Shown: positions 43,339 through 52,489 of the stretch, piece by piece | Position numbering within the stretch: the first letter of the stretch is position 1 | How the letters are laid out: each line of letters opens with the position of its first letter | NCBI RefSeq assembly: GCF_000309385.1 | Contig: NZ_JH976537.1 | Coordinates: 2,864,010-2,928,009, forward strand | Length of the DNA: 64,000 nucleotides | Direction: 5' to 3' | Origin: Nodosilinea nodulosa PCC 7104 | Lineage (GTDB): Bacteria > Cyanobacteriota > Cyanobacteriia > Phormidesmidales > Phormidesmidaceae | The notes under the pieces: model-generated | What the model was told of the DNA's origin: nothing | The model's input: the letters and a program-made list of their open reading frames with translations, nothing else | Database searches by the model: none | Made by a program: the position numbers and the translations under genes

Positions 43339-44886
43339 ATGACCCTCACTGAACAAATGATCTCTGGTCTGCCGGGCAACCCCTGGGCGGGGCTGGAGCG
43401 AGCCGACGAGCTGTGGCTGCGCTACCGCACGGGCAACCTGCCCGAGGCTCACGTCATTCACCAGGCCACAGCTCCGCTGGAGTCGGTCGATTGGGATGTG
43501 GTGATCTGCGGCGGCACCCTGGGGATCCTGGTTGGGGCGGGGCTGGCCCAGCGCGGCTGGCGAGTGGCTCTGCTAGAGCGCGGCGTGCTCCAGGGGCGAC
43601 AGCAGGAGTGGAATATTTCTCGCCGCGAGCTGGCGGCGCTGACCGAGCTGGGGCTGCTGACCGAGCAGGAGCTGGCCGATGCGATCGCCTCCCAGTACAA
43701 TCCCGCCCGCATTCAGTTTGGCGAAGGCGAGCCGCTGTGGGTCAACGATGTGCTGAATGTCGGCGTCGACCCCAGGGGGCTGCTCGCCCGGCTCAAGGCC
43801 AAGTTTTTGGCCGCCGGGGGGCAGCTGTTTGAGCACAATGCCTTCGAGGCGGCCTGGGTGCACCCGAACGGCGTGCTGGTGAAGGCAGAGCAGCCCTTCA
43901 CCACCCGGCTGCTGATCGATGCCATGGGCCACTTTTCGCCCCTGGTGCGTCAGGCACGGGGGGCGGCAAAGCCCGATGCGGTGTGTCTGGTGGTGGGCAC
44001 CTGCGCCCAGGGGTTCCCCGCTAACGATACGGGCGACTTGATTGTGTCGTTCACTCCCATTCGCCATCAGTGCCAGTACTTTTGGGAAGCCTTTCCGGCG
44101 CGGGATGGGCGCACCACCTACATGTTCACCTATATGGATGCCGATTCCCGTCGGCTGAGCCTGACCGAATTCTTTGAGGAGTACTGGCGTCTGCTGCCCG
44201 AGTATCAGCAGGTGAGCCTGGAGGACTTGCGGGTGCAGCGGGCGCTGTTTGGCTTTTTTCCTTGCTACAGGCAAAGCCCGCTGCGGTACAGCTGGGGCCG
44301 CACCCTGGCGGTGGGCGACAGCAGCGGCAGTCAGTCACCCCTTAGCTTTGGCGGGTTTGGGGCGATGATTCGCCACCTGGAGCGGCTAATCGACGGCATT
44401 GACGAGGCGCTGGGGTGCGATCGCCTGACCGCCTCCGCCCTGGGCGAGCTTCAGCCCTACCAGCCCAACCTATCAGTGACCTGGCTGTTTCAAAAATCCA
44501 TGAGCGTGGGGGTAGACCAAACCCTCTCTGAGCAGCACATCAACCGCATGCTGACGGCTATATTCGCCGCCATGGCCGAGCTGGGCGAACCCACCCTCAA
44601 ACCTTTCTTGCAGGATGTGGTGCAGTTTCCGGCCCTGGCCAAAACCCTGGCGGTGACATCGATTAAGTATCCGGGTTTGGTGGCCAAAATTATTCCCCAG
44701 GTGGGCATAGGGGCCCTGGCGAGCTGGCTGGGGCACTATATCAGTCTGGCCGGGTACAGCGCTCTAGAGCCATTGGCCCGCGCCCTGGCGCCGGTTTTTG
44801 AGCCACTGCCCCCGGTGCCGCGATACTATAGCCATCGTTGGCGCGATCGCCTGTTCTATGGCAGCGGTAAGGACTACAACGCCTAA
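43339..44886 (+). CDS. cruP: CruP, lycopene-cyclase-like flavoprotein
   Basis: A 515-residue FAD protein related to the CruA lycopene cyclases. Blocks are WDVVICGGTLGILVGAGLAQ (dinucleotide fold), EWNISRRELAALTELGLLT, LNVGVDPRGLLARLKAKFLA, RLLIDAMGHFSPLVRQARG, CQYFWEAFPARDGRTTYMFTY and AVGDSSGSQSPLSFGGFGAM. These match what I recall for CruP of cyanobacteria and plants, which is linked to lowering carotenoid epoxides and oxidative stress rather than lycopene cyclisation. It heads a coupled run with the SirB1-family gene (0 bp apart) and sdhC (4-bp overlap). Confidence 0.85.
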   Translation: MTLTEQMISGLPGNPWAGLERADELWLRYRTGNLPEAHVIHQATAPLESVDWDVVICGGTLGILVGAGLAQRGWRVALLERGVLQGRQQEWNISRRELAALTELGLLTEQELADAIASQYNPARIQFGEGEPLWVNDVLNVGVDPRGLLARLKAKFLAAGGQLFEHNAFEAAWVHPNGVLVKAEQPFTTRLLIDAMGHFSPLVRQARGAAKPDAVCLVVGTCAQGFPANDTGDLIVSFTPIRHQCQYFWEAFPARDGRTTYMFTYMDADSRRLSLTEFFEEYWRLLPEYQQVSLEDLRVQRALFGFFPCYRQSPLRYSWGRTLAVGDSSGSQSPLSFGGFGAMIRHLERLIDGIDEALGCDRLTASALGELQPYQPNLSVTWLFQKSMSVGVDQTLSEQHINRMLTAIFAAMAELGEPTLKPFLQDVVQFPALAKTLAVTSIKYPGLVAKIIPQVGIGALASWLGHYISLAGYSALEPLARALAPVFEPLPPVPRYYSHRWRDRLFYGSGKDYNA

Positions 44887-45723
44887 ATGACCAATACTGC
44901 ACTACCCAGCCAGCGCCTGTACCAGGAGCTGCAGCAGCCTACCGAGCGCGTGAGTTTGGCTCGCGCGGCCCTCTACCTGGCCCAGGAAGACTCGCCTCAC
45001 CTGGTGGTTGACGACTATCTAGCCATGCTCGATCGCATGGCCGAAACCCTGCGTCAGCGGCTACCTGCCGATGGCTACCCGCTGAAGATTATTCGCACCA
45101 TCAACGAGTACCTGTTCAACGATCTGAACTTTCGGGGCAACAGCGTCGACTACTACGACCCCCGCAACAGCTTTCTCAACGAGGTGCTAGAGCGGCGAGT
45201 GGGCATTCCCATTACCCTGTCGCTGGTGTATCTGGAGCTGGCCAACCGGATTGGCTTTCCCATGGCCGGGGTGAGCATGCCGGGGCATTTTTTGGTGCGT
45301 CCCACAGTCAACGAAATGGCTGTGTTTGTAGATCCCTTTAACCGGGGCGAGATCTTGTTTGAGCAAGACTGCAACGATCGCCTCAAGCAGATGTTTGGCG
45401 AAGCGGCTCGGCTGGAGCCGCAGCACCTGGCCCCCGTGCCGCCGGTGGCGTTTTTGGTGCGAATGCTGACCAACCTGAAGATGATTTACCTGCAAAATAG
45501 AGATGTGCCCAAGGCGCTAGATGCCATTAACCGGATTTTGCTGATTAACCCGGAGGCGGTGGCGGAATGGCGCGATCGCGGCCTGATTCACTACCAGCAG
45601 GGGCAGCTCGACCAGGCCCAGCTCGACCTGGAGCGCTACCTCTACCAGCACCCCGACGCCGCCGATGCCTTTGAAATTCGCCGGGTGATTGAGCAAATCG
45701 AGCGCGTGCAGGACGAACCATGA
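44887..45723 (+). CDS. SirB1-family protein (transglutaminase-like with TPR)
   Basis: A 278-residue protein. The N-terminal two-thirds is the SirB1/transglutaminase-like part: NEYLFNDLNFRGNSVDYYDPRNSFLNEVLERRVGIPITLSLVYLELA, PMAGVSMPGHFLVRP. TPR-like helices end it (KALDAINRILLINPEAVAEW, LDQAQLDLERYL). The catalytic Cys of true transglutaminases is replaced here by Ser in GIPITLSLVY, as is usual in this family, so a binding role is more likely than catalysis. The ATG follows the cruP stop directly and its own stop overlaps the sdhC start, indicating translational coupling. Confidence 0.88.
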   Translation: MTNTALPSQRLYQELQQPTERVSLARAALYLAQEDSPHLVVDDYLAMLDRMAETLRQRLPADGYPLKIIRTINEYLFNDLNFRGNSVDYYDPRNSFLNEVLERRVGIPITLSLVYLELANRIGFPMAGVSMPGHFLVRPTVNEMAVFVDPFNRGEILFEQDCNDRLKQMFGEAARLEPQHLAPVPPVAFLVRMLTNLKMIYLQNRDVPKALDAINRILLINPEAVAEWRDRGLIHYQQGQLDQAQLDLERYLYQHPDAADAFEIRRVIEQIERVQDEP

Positions 45724-46454
45724 CCAACACCCTCAAAGCCCCCCAAACTACACCAGAAACCCCTCCCAGCCCGGCCTCTCCCCTGCTCAGGTTCTATCAA
45801 TCGTCGATCGGCAAAAAGCTGATCACGGGGGCCACCGGACTGGCTTTGGCAACCTTTGTGCTGGCCCACATGGTCGGTAACCTAATTTTGTTCGTCAGCC
45901 GCGATGCCTACAATACCTACGCTTGGGCGATCGAAAATCTAGGAATTGCCTTCTACGTCTTTGAGCTGGTGCTAGTGGCGGTAGTAATGCTCCACGCTCT
46001 GGTGGGCATCGAGATTTTCTGGCGCAAGCGGCAGGCCCGCCCCCAGGGCTACAGCATCTACCAGTCGGCGGGTGGCCCCAGCCACCAGACCCTCAGCTCA
46101 CGCACCATGATTGTCACTGGCTCGGTGCTGTCGGTGTTTTTGGTGGCCCACCTGCTGACGTTTAAGTTTGGCCCCTACTACACCACGGAACTAGGTGGCG
46201 AAACCATGCGCGATCTGGCCCAACTGGTGGTGGAAAAGTTTCAGCACCTGCCCTACGTGATGGGCTACAGCGCCATTTTGGTGCTGCTGGCCTCGCATCT
46301 GCGCCACGGGCTGTGGAGCGCGCTGCAATCGATCGGGCTGCTAAATAAAGGCATTCGGCCTTTGGTCTATGGGGCGAGTGCGGTGGTTGGGGGTGGAATT
46401 GCAGCGGGCTTTCTGCTGCTGCCCTGGGCAATCTATCTAGGTCTGGTGAGCTAA
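45720..46454 (+). CDS. sdhC: Succinate dehydrogenase cytochrome b558 subunit
   Basis: A 244-residue membrane anchor of the B. subtilis SdhC type, holding heme b and the quinone site of respiratory complex II. It has five helices: KKLITGATGLALATFVLAHMVGNL with a heme His, VFELVLVAVVMLHALVGIEIFW with another, VTGSVLSVFLVAHLLTFKFG, LPYVMGYSAILVLLASHLRHGLW with two His, and the final helix. The catalytic subunits SdhA and SdhB are not in the window, so the complex is encoded in separate places. It overlaps the SirB1-family gene by 4 bp (ATGA). Confidence 0.92.
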   Translation: MTNTLKAPQTTPETPPSPASPLLRFYQSSIGKKLITGATGLALATFVLAHMVGNLILFVSRDAYNTYAWAIENLGIAFYVFELVLVAVVMLHALVGIEIFWRKRQARPQGYSIYQSAGGPSHQTLSSRTMIVTGSVLSVFLVAHLLTFKFGPYYTTELGGETMRDLAQLVVEKFQHLPYVMGYSAILVLLASHLRHGLWSALQSIGLLNKGIRPLVYGASAVVGGGIAAGFLLLPWAIYLGLVS

Positions 46455-46629
46455 CCACCAGCTTTGGCAGAGAGACCGGCGCCTATTGCCTTACCTCAAG
46501 GCGTTGCTAGCAGCGGCAGGCACCCAATCTCTTGAGAAGAAACTACGCCTAGTGGGCGAATTGTTCACCAACTTAATCAGCCATGCAGTTATAGCTGTAG
46601 CCAGTCTGGATGAGATACTTCCCTCAAAA

Positions 46630-46647
46630 CGTTCAAGCGCTTGAACG
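46630..46647. promoter_or_regulatory. Perfect 18-bp palindrome
   Basis: CGTTCAAGCGCTTGAACG, in the 612-bp gap between sdhC and the hybrid kinase. It resembles the site at 3265-3289 (shared ACGTTCAA...TT.AACG pattern). It has the form of an operator for a dimeric regulator, but no gene starts close by. Confidence 0.45.
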
Positions 46648-46661
46648 CTTCTGGATGTCTT

Positions 46662-46754
46662 ATATCAAGTCCGCTTAATCGACCGCACTATGGCCTTAGA
46701 AGAAGCAAGGGTTAGTGGCCTACAATTCTTGGGTTCATTAGCCGGACTTGATAT
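46662..46754. mobile_element. 93-bp MITE-like element
   Basis: Ends are an 18-bp imperfect inverted repeat: ATATCAAGTCCGCTTAAT (left) and ATTAGCCGGACTTGATAT (right), 16 of 18 matching. No ORF lies inside. It is flanked by T/TA-type bases that would fit a TA target. The remaining gap to 47066 has no supported gene; a 64-codon open frame there was rejected. Confidence 0.6.
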
Positions 46755-47066
46755 TACCTAACTGACTATGGCCTAAGTGACTATGGCTGTAAGTCCAACG
46801 ACAAGCCTAAAAAGTGGGTGGAGATTGGCTGGCTGGGGAGGATTGGCAACACCCCGTATTCTATGTCTGCGATAACGAGAGAAAATTTTTCAAATCTTCC
46901 GCCGCTTGCATGGGCGGTAAAATTCGGATTGAGTCCAGTCCCATCCGGGACAGCATTCTACCTTACCCTGGCAGCGAAGGCAGTGGCAAACTCAAACGGG
47001 GCATTTAGGCGCTCGTAGACACTGGTTTGAAGTGACAACGCTGCCATCTCACCTGGAGGATTAGTC

Positions 47067-49952
47067 ATGCAACAGCCGTCGCCCACCGTTCTGATTGTCG
47101 ATGACTCTCCAGAGGACCGGGAAACTTACCGGCGATATCTGTTAGGCGATCGGGAATATTCCTACACCTTTTTAGAGGCATCCCTGGGCCAGCAGGGAAT
47201 CGACCTGTGGCAGCAGCACCGACCCGATGTTGTCCTGCTCGACTATCATCTGCCTGACCTAGATGGTTTGAACGTTTTGGCCCGGCTGCAAGCTCTGGGT
47301 CAATCAGCCTGTTTACCCGTTGTGATGATCACAGAGGAGGGCAATGAAGCGATCGCCCTGCAGGCGATTAGAGCAGGCGCCCAGGACTATTTGGTAAAAG
47401 GGGCCATCACCGCTGAGGAGTTGCGCCTGACCGTCAGTAAGACCCTTACGGCTATGCAACTTCAGCTCCAGCTCCAGCAGCAGCTAGAGCGCGAACAACT
47501 GACCCGACACATTAGCCAGCAAATTCATCAGTCGCTGGAACTAGATGAAATTCTCTACACCACGGTCACGGAGGTGCGTCGGTTTTTGCAAACCGATCGC
47601 GTCGTTATTTTTCGGATCGAACCGAGCGGAGATGGCACGGTCGTTGCCGAATCGGTTGGTTCAGCGTGGCAAGTCCTGCTCTATCGAGATATCCATGATC
47701 CTTGTTTTGCCGAGGGGCACATAGATTCCTATCAGCAAGGACGAGTCATGGCCCATGCTGATATTCACGATGGTCGCCTTGCTCCCTGTCATGCTGAGTT
47801 TCTAGCGCAATTTGAGGTGCGGGCAAATTTGGTGGTACCCATCCTCCGCGATGCCCAGCTGTGGGGGTTGCTGATTGCCCATCACTGTGAGGAGCCGCGA
47901 TCGTGGCAAACCACAGAAATTGAATTGCTCCAACAGCTTGGCGTCCATTTGGGCATTGCCTTGCAGCAGGCCAGTGCCTACATCCAGCTAGAGCAGGAAG
48001 GTGCAGCCCGCTATCGCGCAATTGTTGAAGATCAAACCGATTTAATTGTCCGCTACCTACCGGATACGACCCTTCTGTTTGCCAATGGTGCCTACTGTCG
48101 TTACTTTGGGGTGAAATTAGAGGAAGTTCTGGGTAAGAGTTATAGCCCCGTCATTTTTGAAGGCGATATGGAACGGGTGACTCAGCTAGTCAGATCCATG
48201 AATGCCGAAAATCCTACCGTCACCATCGAGAACCGGATTGTCGTCAATGGAGAGGTGCGCTGGACCCAGTGGATCAATCGGATGCTATTCGATGACCAGG
48301 GACAGTTTACTGAATTTCAGTCGGTCGGACGAGATATTACTCCACTAAAGGAGGCGGAAGCCCAGCTGCGCCACAGTAGCGAGCGGATTAGTTTGGCCAA
48401 TGCAGAGCTAGCCAGAGCCGCCCGGCTCAAAGACGAGTTTTTGGCGAACATGAGCCACGAATTGCGAACCCCACTTAACTCAATCCTAGGATTATCTGAG
48501 ATTTTATTAGAAGAAGTGTTTGGCAATTTGACCGATCGCCAGCGCCAGTTTTTGCAAACAATTGAGAAGAGTGGAGAACACCTGCTCTCCCTAATTAACG
48601 ATATTTTAGACCTCTCCAAAATTGAATCGGGCAAAGTCGCGATCGAGCTGGGTTCGGTTGCCCTAGATTCAGTATGCCAATCTAGCCTCAACTTTGTTAA
48701 GGAACAGGCAAGACACAAAGAAATTCAGTTGACCTACAAGCTTGATCCAACACTTTCAGAAATCGAGGCCGACGAACGGCGATTAGTTCAATTACTAGTC
48801 AATTTACTGAGCAATGCGGTTAAATTCACGCCCAACGGCGGGCGTGTGCAGCTAGAGGTGAAAATGAACCCGCTTCAGCAAGCGGTTGAATTTCAAGTGA
48901 CGGATACTGGGATTGGCATTGCTCCAGAAAACTTGAACCAGATCTTCCAGCCCTTCATGCAGGTAGACAGTTCTCTCTCTCGACACTATACCGGCACAGG
49001 GCTGGGCCTATCAATCGTTCACAGAATTGTTGAGCTGCACGGAGGCAGCATTCGAGTCGAAAGTGAGCTAGGACGCGGCAGCTGCTTTACCGTACTCTTG
49101 CCGTGGCACCCCGTATCGGTTCAGCCCGATCTCTCCTCTCCAGAATCCTTACCGAACAACGTCGAAATCCACAATGTTTTAGTGGTAGAGGATTCGAGTC
49201 CAGCAGCTAACCAGATCAAACGATACCTAGCTGAAATAGGAGCGACCAGTGTCATTCATCCGGTCGGCAGAGGGGCCTTGGATGTAGCGTTACGAGTCAG
49301 CCCAGATGTCATTGTGTTAGACGTTTTGCTGCCAGATTGTTCTGGATGGGAAGTCTTGAGCGAGTTGAAATCTCACTCCCAAACTCAATCGATCCCTATT
49401 ATTGTCATTTCAGTGGTGGATGATCGACCTCGTAGCCTGGATATGGGAGCTATCGAGCATCTTCTTAAACCTCTCTCTCGCCAAAAATTTCATCAAGCAT
49501 TGCATCGACTATTTGCCAACGTTCAGTCTCCCAACCCGGAGATGGCTCTTATCGTTGCTGCCGCAGAACTAGCCAGGCGTCCTAAAGTTTTATTAGCAGA
49601 AGACAACGAAGCCAACATTACCATGTTGCTCAATTATCTGGAGTCGCAGAATTTTCAAGTCTTCCTGGCCCGCAATGGGTTAGAAGCTGTTCAGATGGCA
49701 AAACAAAATCAGCCAGATGTGATTTTGATGGATATTCAAATGCCAGACATGGATGGATTAGAAGCAACCCGGCAAATTCGTGCCGACGGGCAAATAAGCT
49801 CTATTCCGATTATTGCCTTAACGGCTTTAGCCATGCCCGGCGATTTAGAGCGGTGTCTAGGGGCAGGGGCCAACGATTACATGGCTAAACCTGTGAAGCT
49901 GAAGCAGCTTCTGGACAAAATAACGCAGCAGCTGCCCAAAATTTTGGATTAG
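47067..49952 (+). CDS. Hybrid histidine kinase with a DXCF-type cyanobacteriochrome GAF domain
   Basis: A 961-residue cytoplasmic sensor. Order: receiver 1 (residues ~8-125, Asp59 in VVLLDYHLPD), GAF (~150-310), PAS (~320-430), histidine kinase (H-box MSHELRTPLNSIL near 463, N-box LLSNAVKFTPNGG, DTGIGI and GTGLGLS), receiver 2 (~704-815, VIVLDVLLPD) and receiver 3 (~840-955, VILMDIQMPDMDGLEA). The GAF holds DPCF with Cys213 and PCHAEFL with Cys241, 28 residues apart, the spacing of the two bilin-linking cysteines in TePixJ. It is thus a predicted blue/green-type photoreceptor kinase. CTGGAGGATTAGTC precedes the ATG. No partner output gene is adjacent. Confidence 0.88.
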   Translation: MQQPSPTVLIVDDSPEDRETYRRYLLGDREYSYTFLEASLGQQGIDLWQQHRPDVVLLDYHLPDLDGLNVLARLQALGQSACLPVVMITEEGNEAIALQAIRAGAQDYLVKGAITAEELRLTVSKTLTAMQLQLQLQQQLEREQLTRHISQQIHQSLELDEILYTTVTEVRRFLQTDRVVIFRIEPSGDGTVVAESVGSAWQVLLYRDIHDPCFAEGHIDSYQQGRVMAHADIHDGRLAPCHAEFLAQFEVRANLVVPILRDAQLWGLLIAHHCEEPRSWQTTEIELLQQLGVHLGIALQQASAYIQLEQEGAARYRAIVEDQTDLIVRYLPDTTLLFANGAYCRYFGVKLEEVLGKSYSPVIFEGDMERVTQLVRSMNAENPTVTIENRIVVNGEVRWTQWINRMLFDDQGQFTEFQSVGRDITPLKEAEAQLRHSSERISLANAELARAARLKDEFLANMSHELRTPLNSILGLSEILLEEVFGNLTDRQRQFLQTIEKSGEHLLSLINDILDLSKIESGKVAIELGSVALDSVCQSSLNFVKEQARHKEIQLTYKLDPTLSEIEADERRLVQLLVNLLSNAVKFTPNGGRVQLEVKMNPLQQAVEFQVTDTGIGIAPENLNQIFQPFMQVDSSLSRHYTGTGLGLSIVHRIVELHGGSIRVESELGRGSCFTVLLPWHPVSVQPDLSSPESLPNNVEIHNVLVVEDSSPAANQIKRYLAEIGATSVIHPVGRGALDVALRVSPDVIVLDVLLPDCSGWEVLSELKSHSQTQSIPIIVISVVDDRPRSLDMGAIEHLLKPLSRQKFHQALHRLFANVQSPNPEMALIVAAAELARRPKVLLAEDNEANITMLLNYLESQNFQVFLARNGLEAVQMAKQNQPDVILMDIQMPDMDGLEATRQIRADGQISSIPIIALTALAMPGDLERCLGAGANDYMAKPVKLKQLLDKITQQLPKILD

Positions 49953-50039
49953 CCCAGTACTATGACAACTTTGAAGGTTGGGGAACCTGGCTCTGGGGCA
50001 ACCTAGCGTTGAGGTATTCAGCACTGGATCGCAGAGCCT

Positions 50040-51530
50040 ATGGCACCGACGGCAGACATCATCATCATTGGGGCCGGCATCTCCGGGCTGGCGGCTGGGT
50101 GCTACGCCCAAATGAACGGCTACCGCAGCCAAGTTTTTGAGGCCAACGATCGCCCAGGCGGCCTATGCACCGCGCGATCGCACCAGGGCTATACCTTCGA
50201 CGGCGGACTTCACTATATCTTTGGCACCGGGCCGGGGCAGCCATTCTACTCGCTGTGGCAAGAGCTGGGAGCAGTGCAGCGGCTAGAGTTTGTGAACCAA
50301 CCCGAGTTTATGCAAATCCACGGCCCCCAGGGGGAGGTGCTGCGGGTGCAAAGCCAGCCCGACCAGCTGGAACAACACTTCCTGGCCCTGGCCCCCGAAG
50401 ATGCCAAGCTGATTGCAGGGTTTTGCAAAGGGGTGCGCAAGTTCAAAGACTTTGACCTGTCGATGCTGCAACAAAAGCCCAAGTCGCTGATGACGGCGAC
50501 GGATTGGGCGCGGCTGGGCAAGCAGGTACTGCCCTTTATGGGCGTACTGGGCAAGTGGAGTCAGCTGTCGTTGCGCGACCTGGCGGGGCAGGTGAAGAAT
50601 CCATTTTTGCGATCGGCCATGCCCCACATGTTTGCCTGGCCCGATGTGCCGGTGATGGTGGGCATGTCGCTGCTGGCCTACCTGGACAACGGCAACGCAG
50701 GGTTTCCGGTGGGTGGGTCGCTGAGCTTTGCCCGCGCCATCGAGCAGCGCTATCTGGACCTGGGCGGCGAAATTCACTATTCTGCCCCGGTAGAGCGGGT
50801 GCTGGTGGAGAATGATCGGGCCGTGGGCATTCGTCTGGATAGCCATGACGAGTACCGGGCCGAGCGGATTATCTCCGCCTGCGACGGTCGCCGGACTATT
50901 TTTGATTTGCTCAAGGGCAAGTACATCAACCGCAGAATTGAGCAGCTCTACAATGGGCACCTGCCGCTGCATTCGCAGTTTCAGGTGCTGCTGGGGGTGA
51001 ATATGGATTTTTCGCAGCAGCCCGCCTGGGTGACGCATTTGCTGGATAGGCCGGTGGCGATTGCAGGCCAGCCCCACGCCGAAATCGGCGTCAAGCACTA
51101 CAGCTTCGACCCATCGCTGGCCCCACCGGGCAAATCGGTGGTGAGCCTGATGCTGACGACTCACTACAGCGACTGGCAAACCTACGGCGGCTCCCCCAGT
51201 CGGGATGCGGAGAATTTGATCGATCGCATGGAGGCGTTTTATCCCGGTCTGGGGGCAGCGGTGGAGTGCATGGATGTGACGACGCCCCTCAGCCTGGAGC
51301 AAGCGACCGGCAACTGGCAGGGGGCCAGCTGCGGCTGGCTGCTCACCAAAGACACCCTGCCGCTGATGATCAAGGGGGTACCCAAGCGCCTGCCGGGGCT
51401 GGAGCGCTTTTATATGGTCAGCCAGTGGACCGAGCCGGGCGGGAGCCTGCCGATTGTGGCGCTGTCGGGGCGCAACTTGATCTATGAAATTTGCCGGGAA
51501 GATGGCAGGACCTTTGCGGCGGCGGGCTAG
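50040..51530 (+). CDS. CrtI-like FAD-dependent oxidoreductase
   Basis: A 496-residue flavoprotein of the phytoene-desaturase/carotenoid-isomerase-like group. The N-terminal IIIIGAGISGLAAGCYAQMNGY and ANDRPGGLCTARSHQGYTFDGGLHYIFGTG form the FAD-binding site. The C-terminal block YMVSQWTEPGGSLPIVALSGRNLI resembles the C-terminal flavin motif of CrtI/CrtO enzymes. PMVGMSL-like and GFPVGGSLSFARAIEQRYLDLGG are conserved in the family. Its substrate is not decided by sequence. The start ATG 50040 lacks a strong Shine-Dalgarno. It is alone between the kinase and a small membrane protein. Confidence 0.82.
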   Translation: MAPTADIIIIGAGISGLAAGCYAQMNGYRSQVFEANDRPGGLCTARSHQGYTFDGGLHYIFGTGPGQPFYSLWQELGAVQRLEFVNQPEFMQIHGPQGEVLRVQSQPDQLEQHFLALAPEDAKLIAGFCKGVRKFKDFDLSMLQQKPKSLMTATDWARLGKQVLPFMGVLGKWSQLSLRDLAGQVKNPFLRSAMPHMFAWPDVPVMVGMSLLAYLDNGNAGFPVGGSLSFARAIEQRYLDLGGEIHYSAPVERVLVENDRAVGIRLDSHDEYRAERIISACDGRRTIFDLLKGKYINRRIEQLYNGHLPLHSQFQVLLGVNMDFSQQPAWVTHLLDRPVAIAGQPHAEIGVKHYSFDPSLAPPGKSVVSLMLTTHYSDWQTYGGSPSRDAENLIDRMEAFYPGLGAAVECMDVTTPLSLEQATGNWQGASCGWLLTKDTLPLMIKGVPKRLPGLERFYMVSQWTEPGGSLPIVALSGRNLIYEICREDGRTFAAAG

Positions 51531-51688
51531 GGCAGATTATGGCTGGCAAAAGGTTATGAAATGCGATCGCACATCAAGCTTCGTTGCGTTCCTTCGCCGA
51601 CCCCCGGCCCCAGCAGGACAATAAAAGTAGAGGGCAGTGGCTGCAAAGAGCCCGCCCCAACGGTGCCAGGCACCAGGAGGATCGACCC

Positions 51689-51814
51689 ATGTTGTCCCTG
51701 ATTTTCACTTACCACGACAGGCTATATCTGGCGACCGAACTCGGAGCGCTAGGGCTGGTGCTATTGCTCTGCTGGTTGGCACCCCGCCTGGACCGCTATC
51801 GATCTCAGCCCTAG
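51689..51814 (+). CDS. 41-residue membrane protein
   Basis: A short ORF with a strong Shine-Dalgarno (CAGGAGGATCG, 5-7 bp before the ATG): MLSLIFTYHDRLYLATELGA, then LGLVLLLCWLAPRLDRYRSQP. One hydrophobic helix of about 18 residues is followed by a basic tail. I recognise no family. It lies 46 bp before the universal stress protein gene and in the same direction, so the two may form an operon. The open frame extends upstream to 51584, but the Shine-Dalgarno favours 51689. Confidence 0.6.
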   Translation: MLSLIFTYHDRLYLATELGALGLVLLLCWLAPRLDRYRSQP

Positions 51815-51860
51815 GCGGCTAGCGCGCGTCAGCTCATTTCAGTTAACGGGAGGACACCCC

Positions 51861-52388
51861 ATGTACCGCAAAATTTTAGTGGCCCTAGACAACAGCTCCA
51901 CCAGCGATGCCCTATTTTCCCAGGCCCTTGAACTGGCCCAGGCCACCAAGGGTACGCTGCTGCTGGTGCACAGCCTGTCCAACCAGGAAGAAAGCAGCCC
52001 CCTTCCCATGTCAGGCAAACTCGACAATATTTACTGGGCACCGGGCACCGAGCTGGACCTAGAAGCCTGGCGGCAGGCGTGGGCGCGCTACGAAACCGAA
52101 AGCTTAGAGCGGCTGCGCCACTACAGCGCGATCGCCAATACCGTCGGTGTTGCCACCGAATTTCGGCAGCTGATTGGCAACCCCGCCACCGCTATCTGCA
52201 AAGTGGCCAATGAATGGGGAGCCGACCTCATTCTGGTCGGCAACCGAGGCCGATCTGGGTTGAGCCAGCTGGTGCTGGGCAGCGTCAGCAACGAAGTCAT
52301 GCACCGCGCCTCCTGCTCCGTACTGGTGCTCAAATCCGACGCGCTGGACTCGGCCTCCATGCCCGCGATCGCCAGCACTGTCGCCTAG
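51861..52388 (+). CDS. Universal stress protein (UspA family)
   Basis: A 175-residue single USP domain: YRKILVALDNSSTSDALFSQAL at the N-terminus, ADLILVGNRGRSGLSQLVLG, and SNEVMHRASCSVLVLKS at the C-terminus. The ATP-binding signature G-x2-G-x9-G-S is intact (GNRGRSGLSQLVLGS), which predicts a nucleotide-binding member. GGGAGGACACCCC precedes the start. Members respond to starvation, salt and light stress. It lies just before the candidate replication origin. Confidence 0.93.
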   Translation: MYRKILVALDNSSTSDALFSQALELAQATKGTLLLVHSLSNQEESSPLPMSGKLDNIYWAPGTELDLEAWRQAWARYETESLERLRHYSAIANTVGVATEFRQLIGNPATAICKVANEWGADLILVGNRGRSGLSQLVLGSVSNEVMHRASCSVLVLKSDALDSASMPAIASTVA

Positions 52389-52489
52389 ACCGTCCCCCAC
52401 AGCAAACGGATCAACGAGCAAGCAGCTCCGTGGGATCCGAAGAAAACAGCCGCATGGGTGAGACGTAACGATTCGTGATCTTTTTTCGC

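Noticed and set aside
46814..47008. 64-codon open frame between the MITE-like element and the kinase gene
   Set aside because: No Shine-Dalgarno, no recognisable motif and unusual composition; treated as chance.
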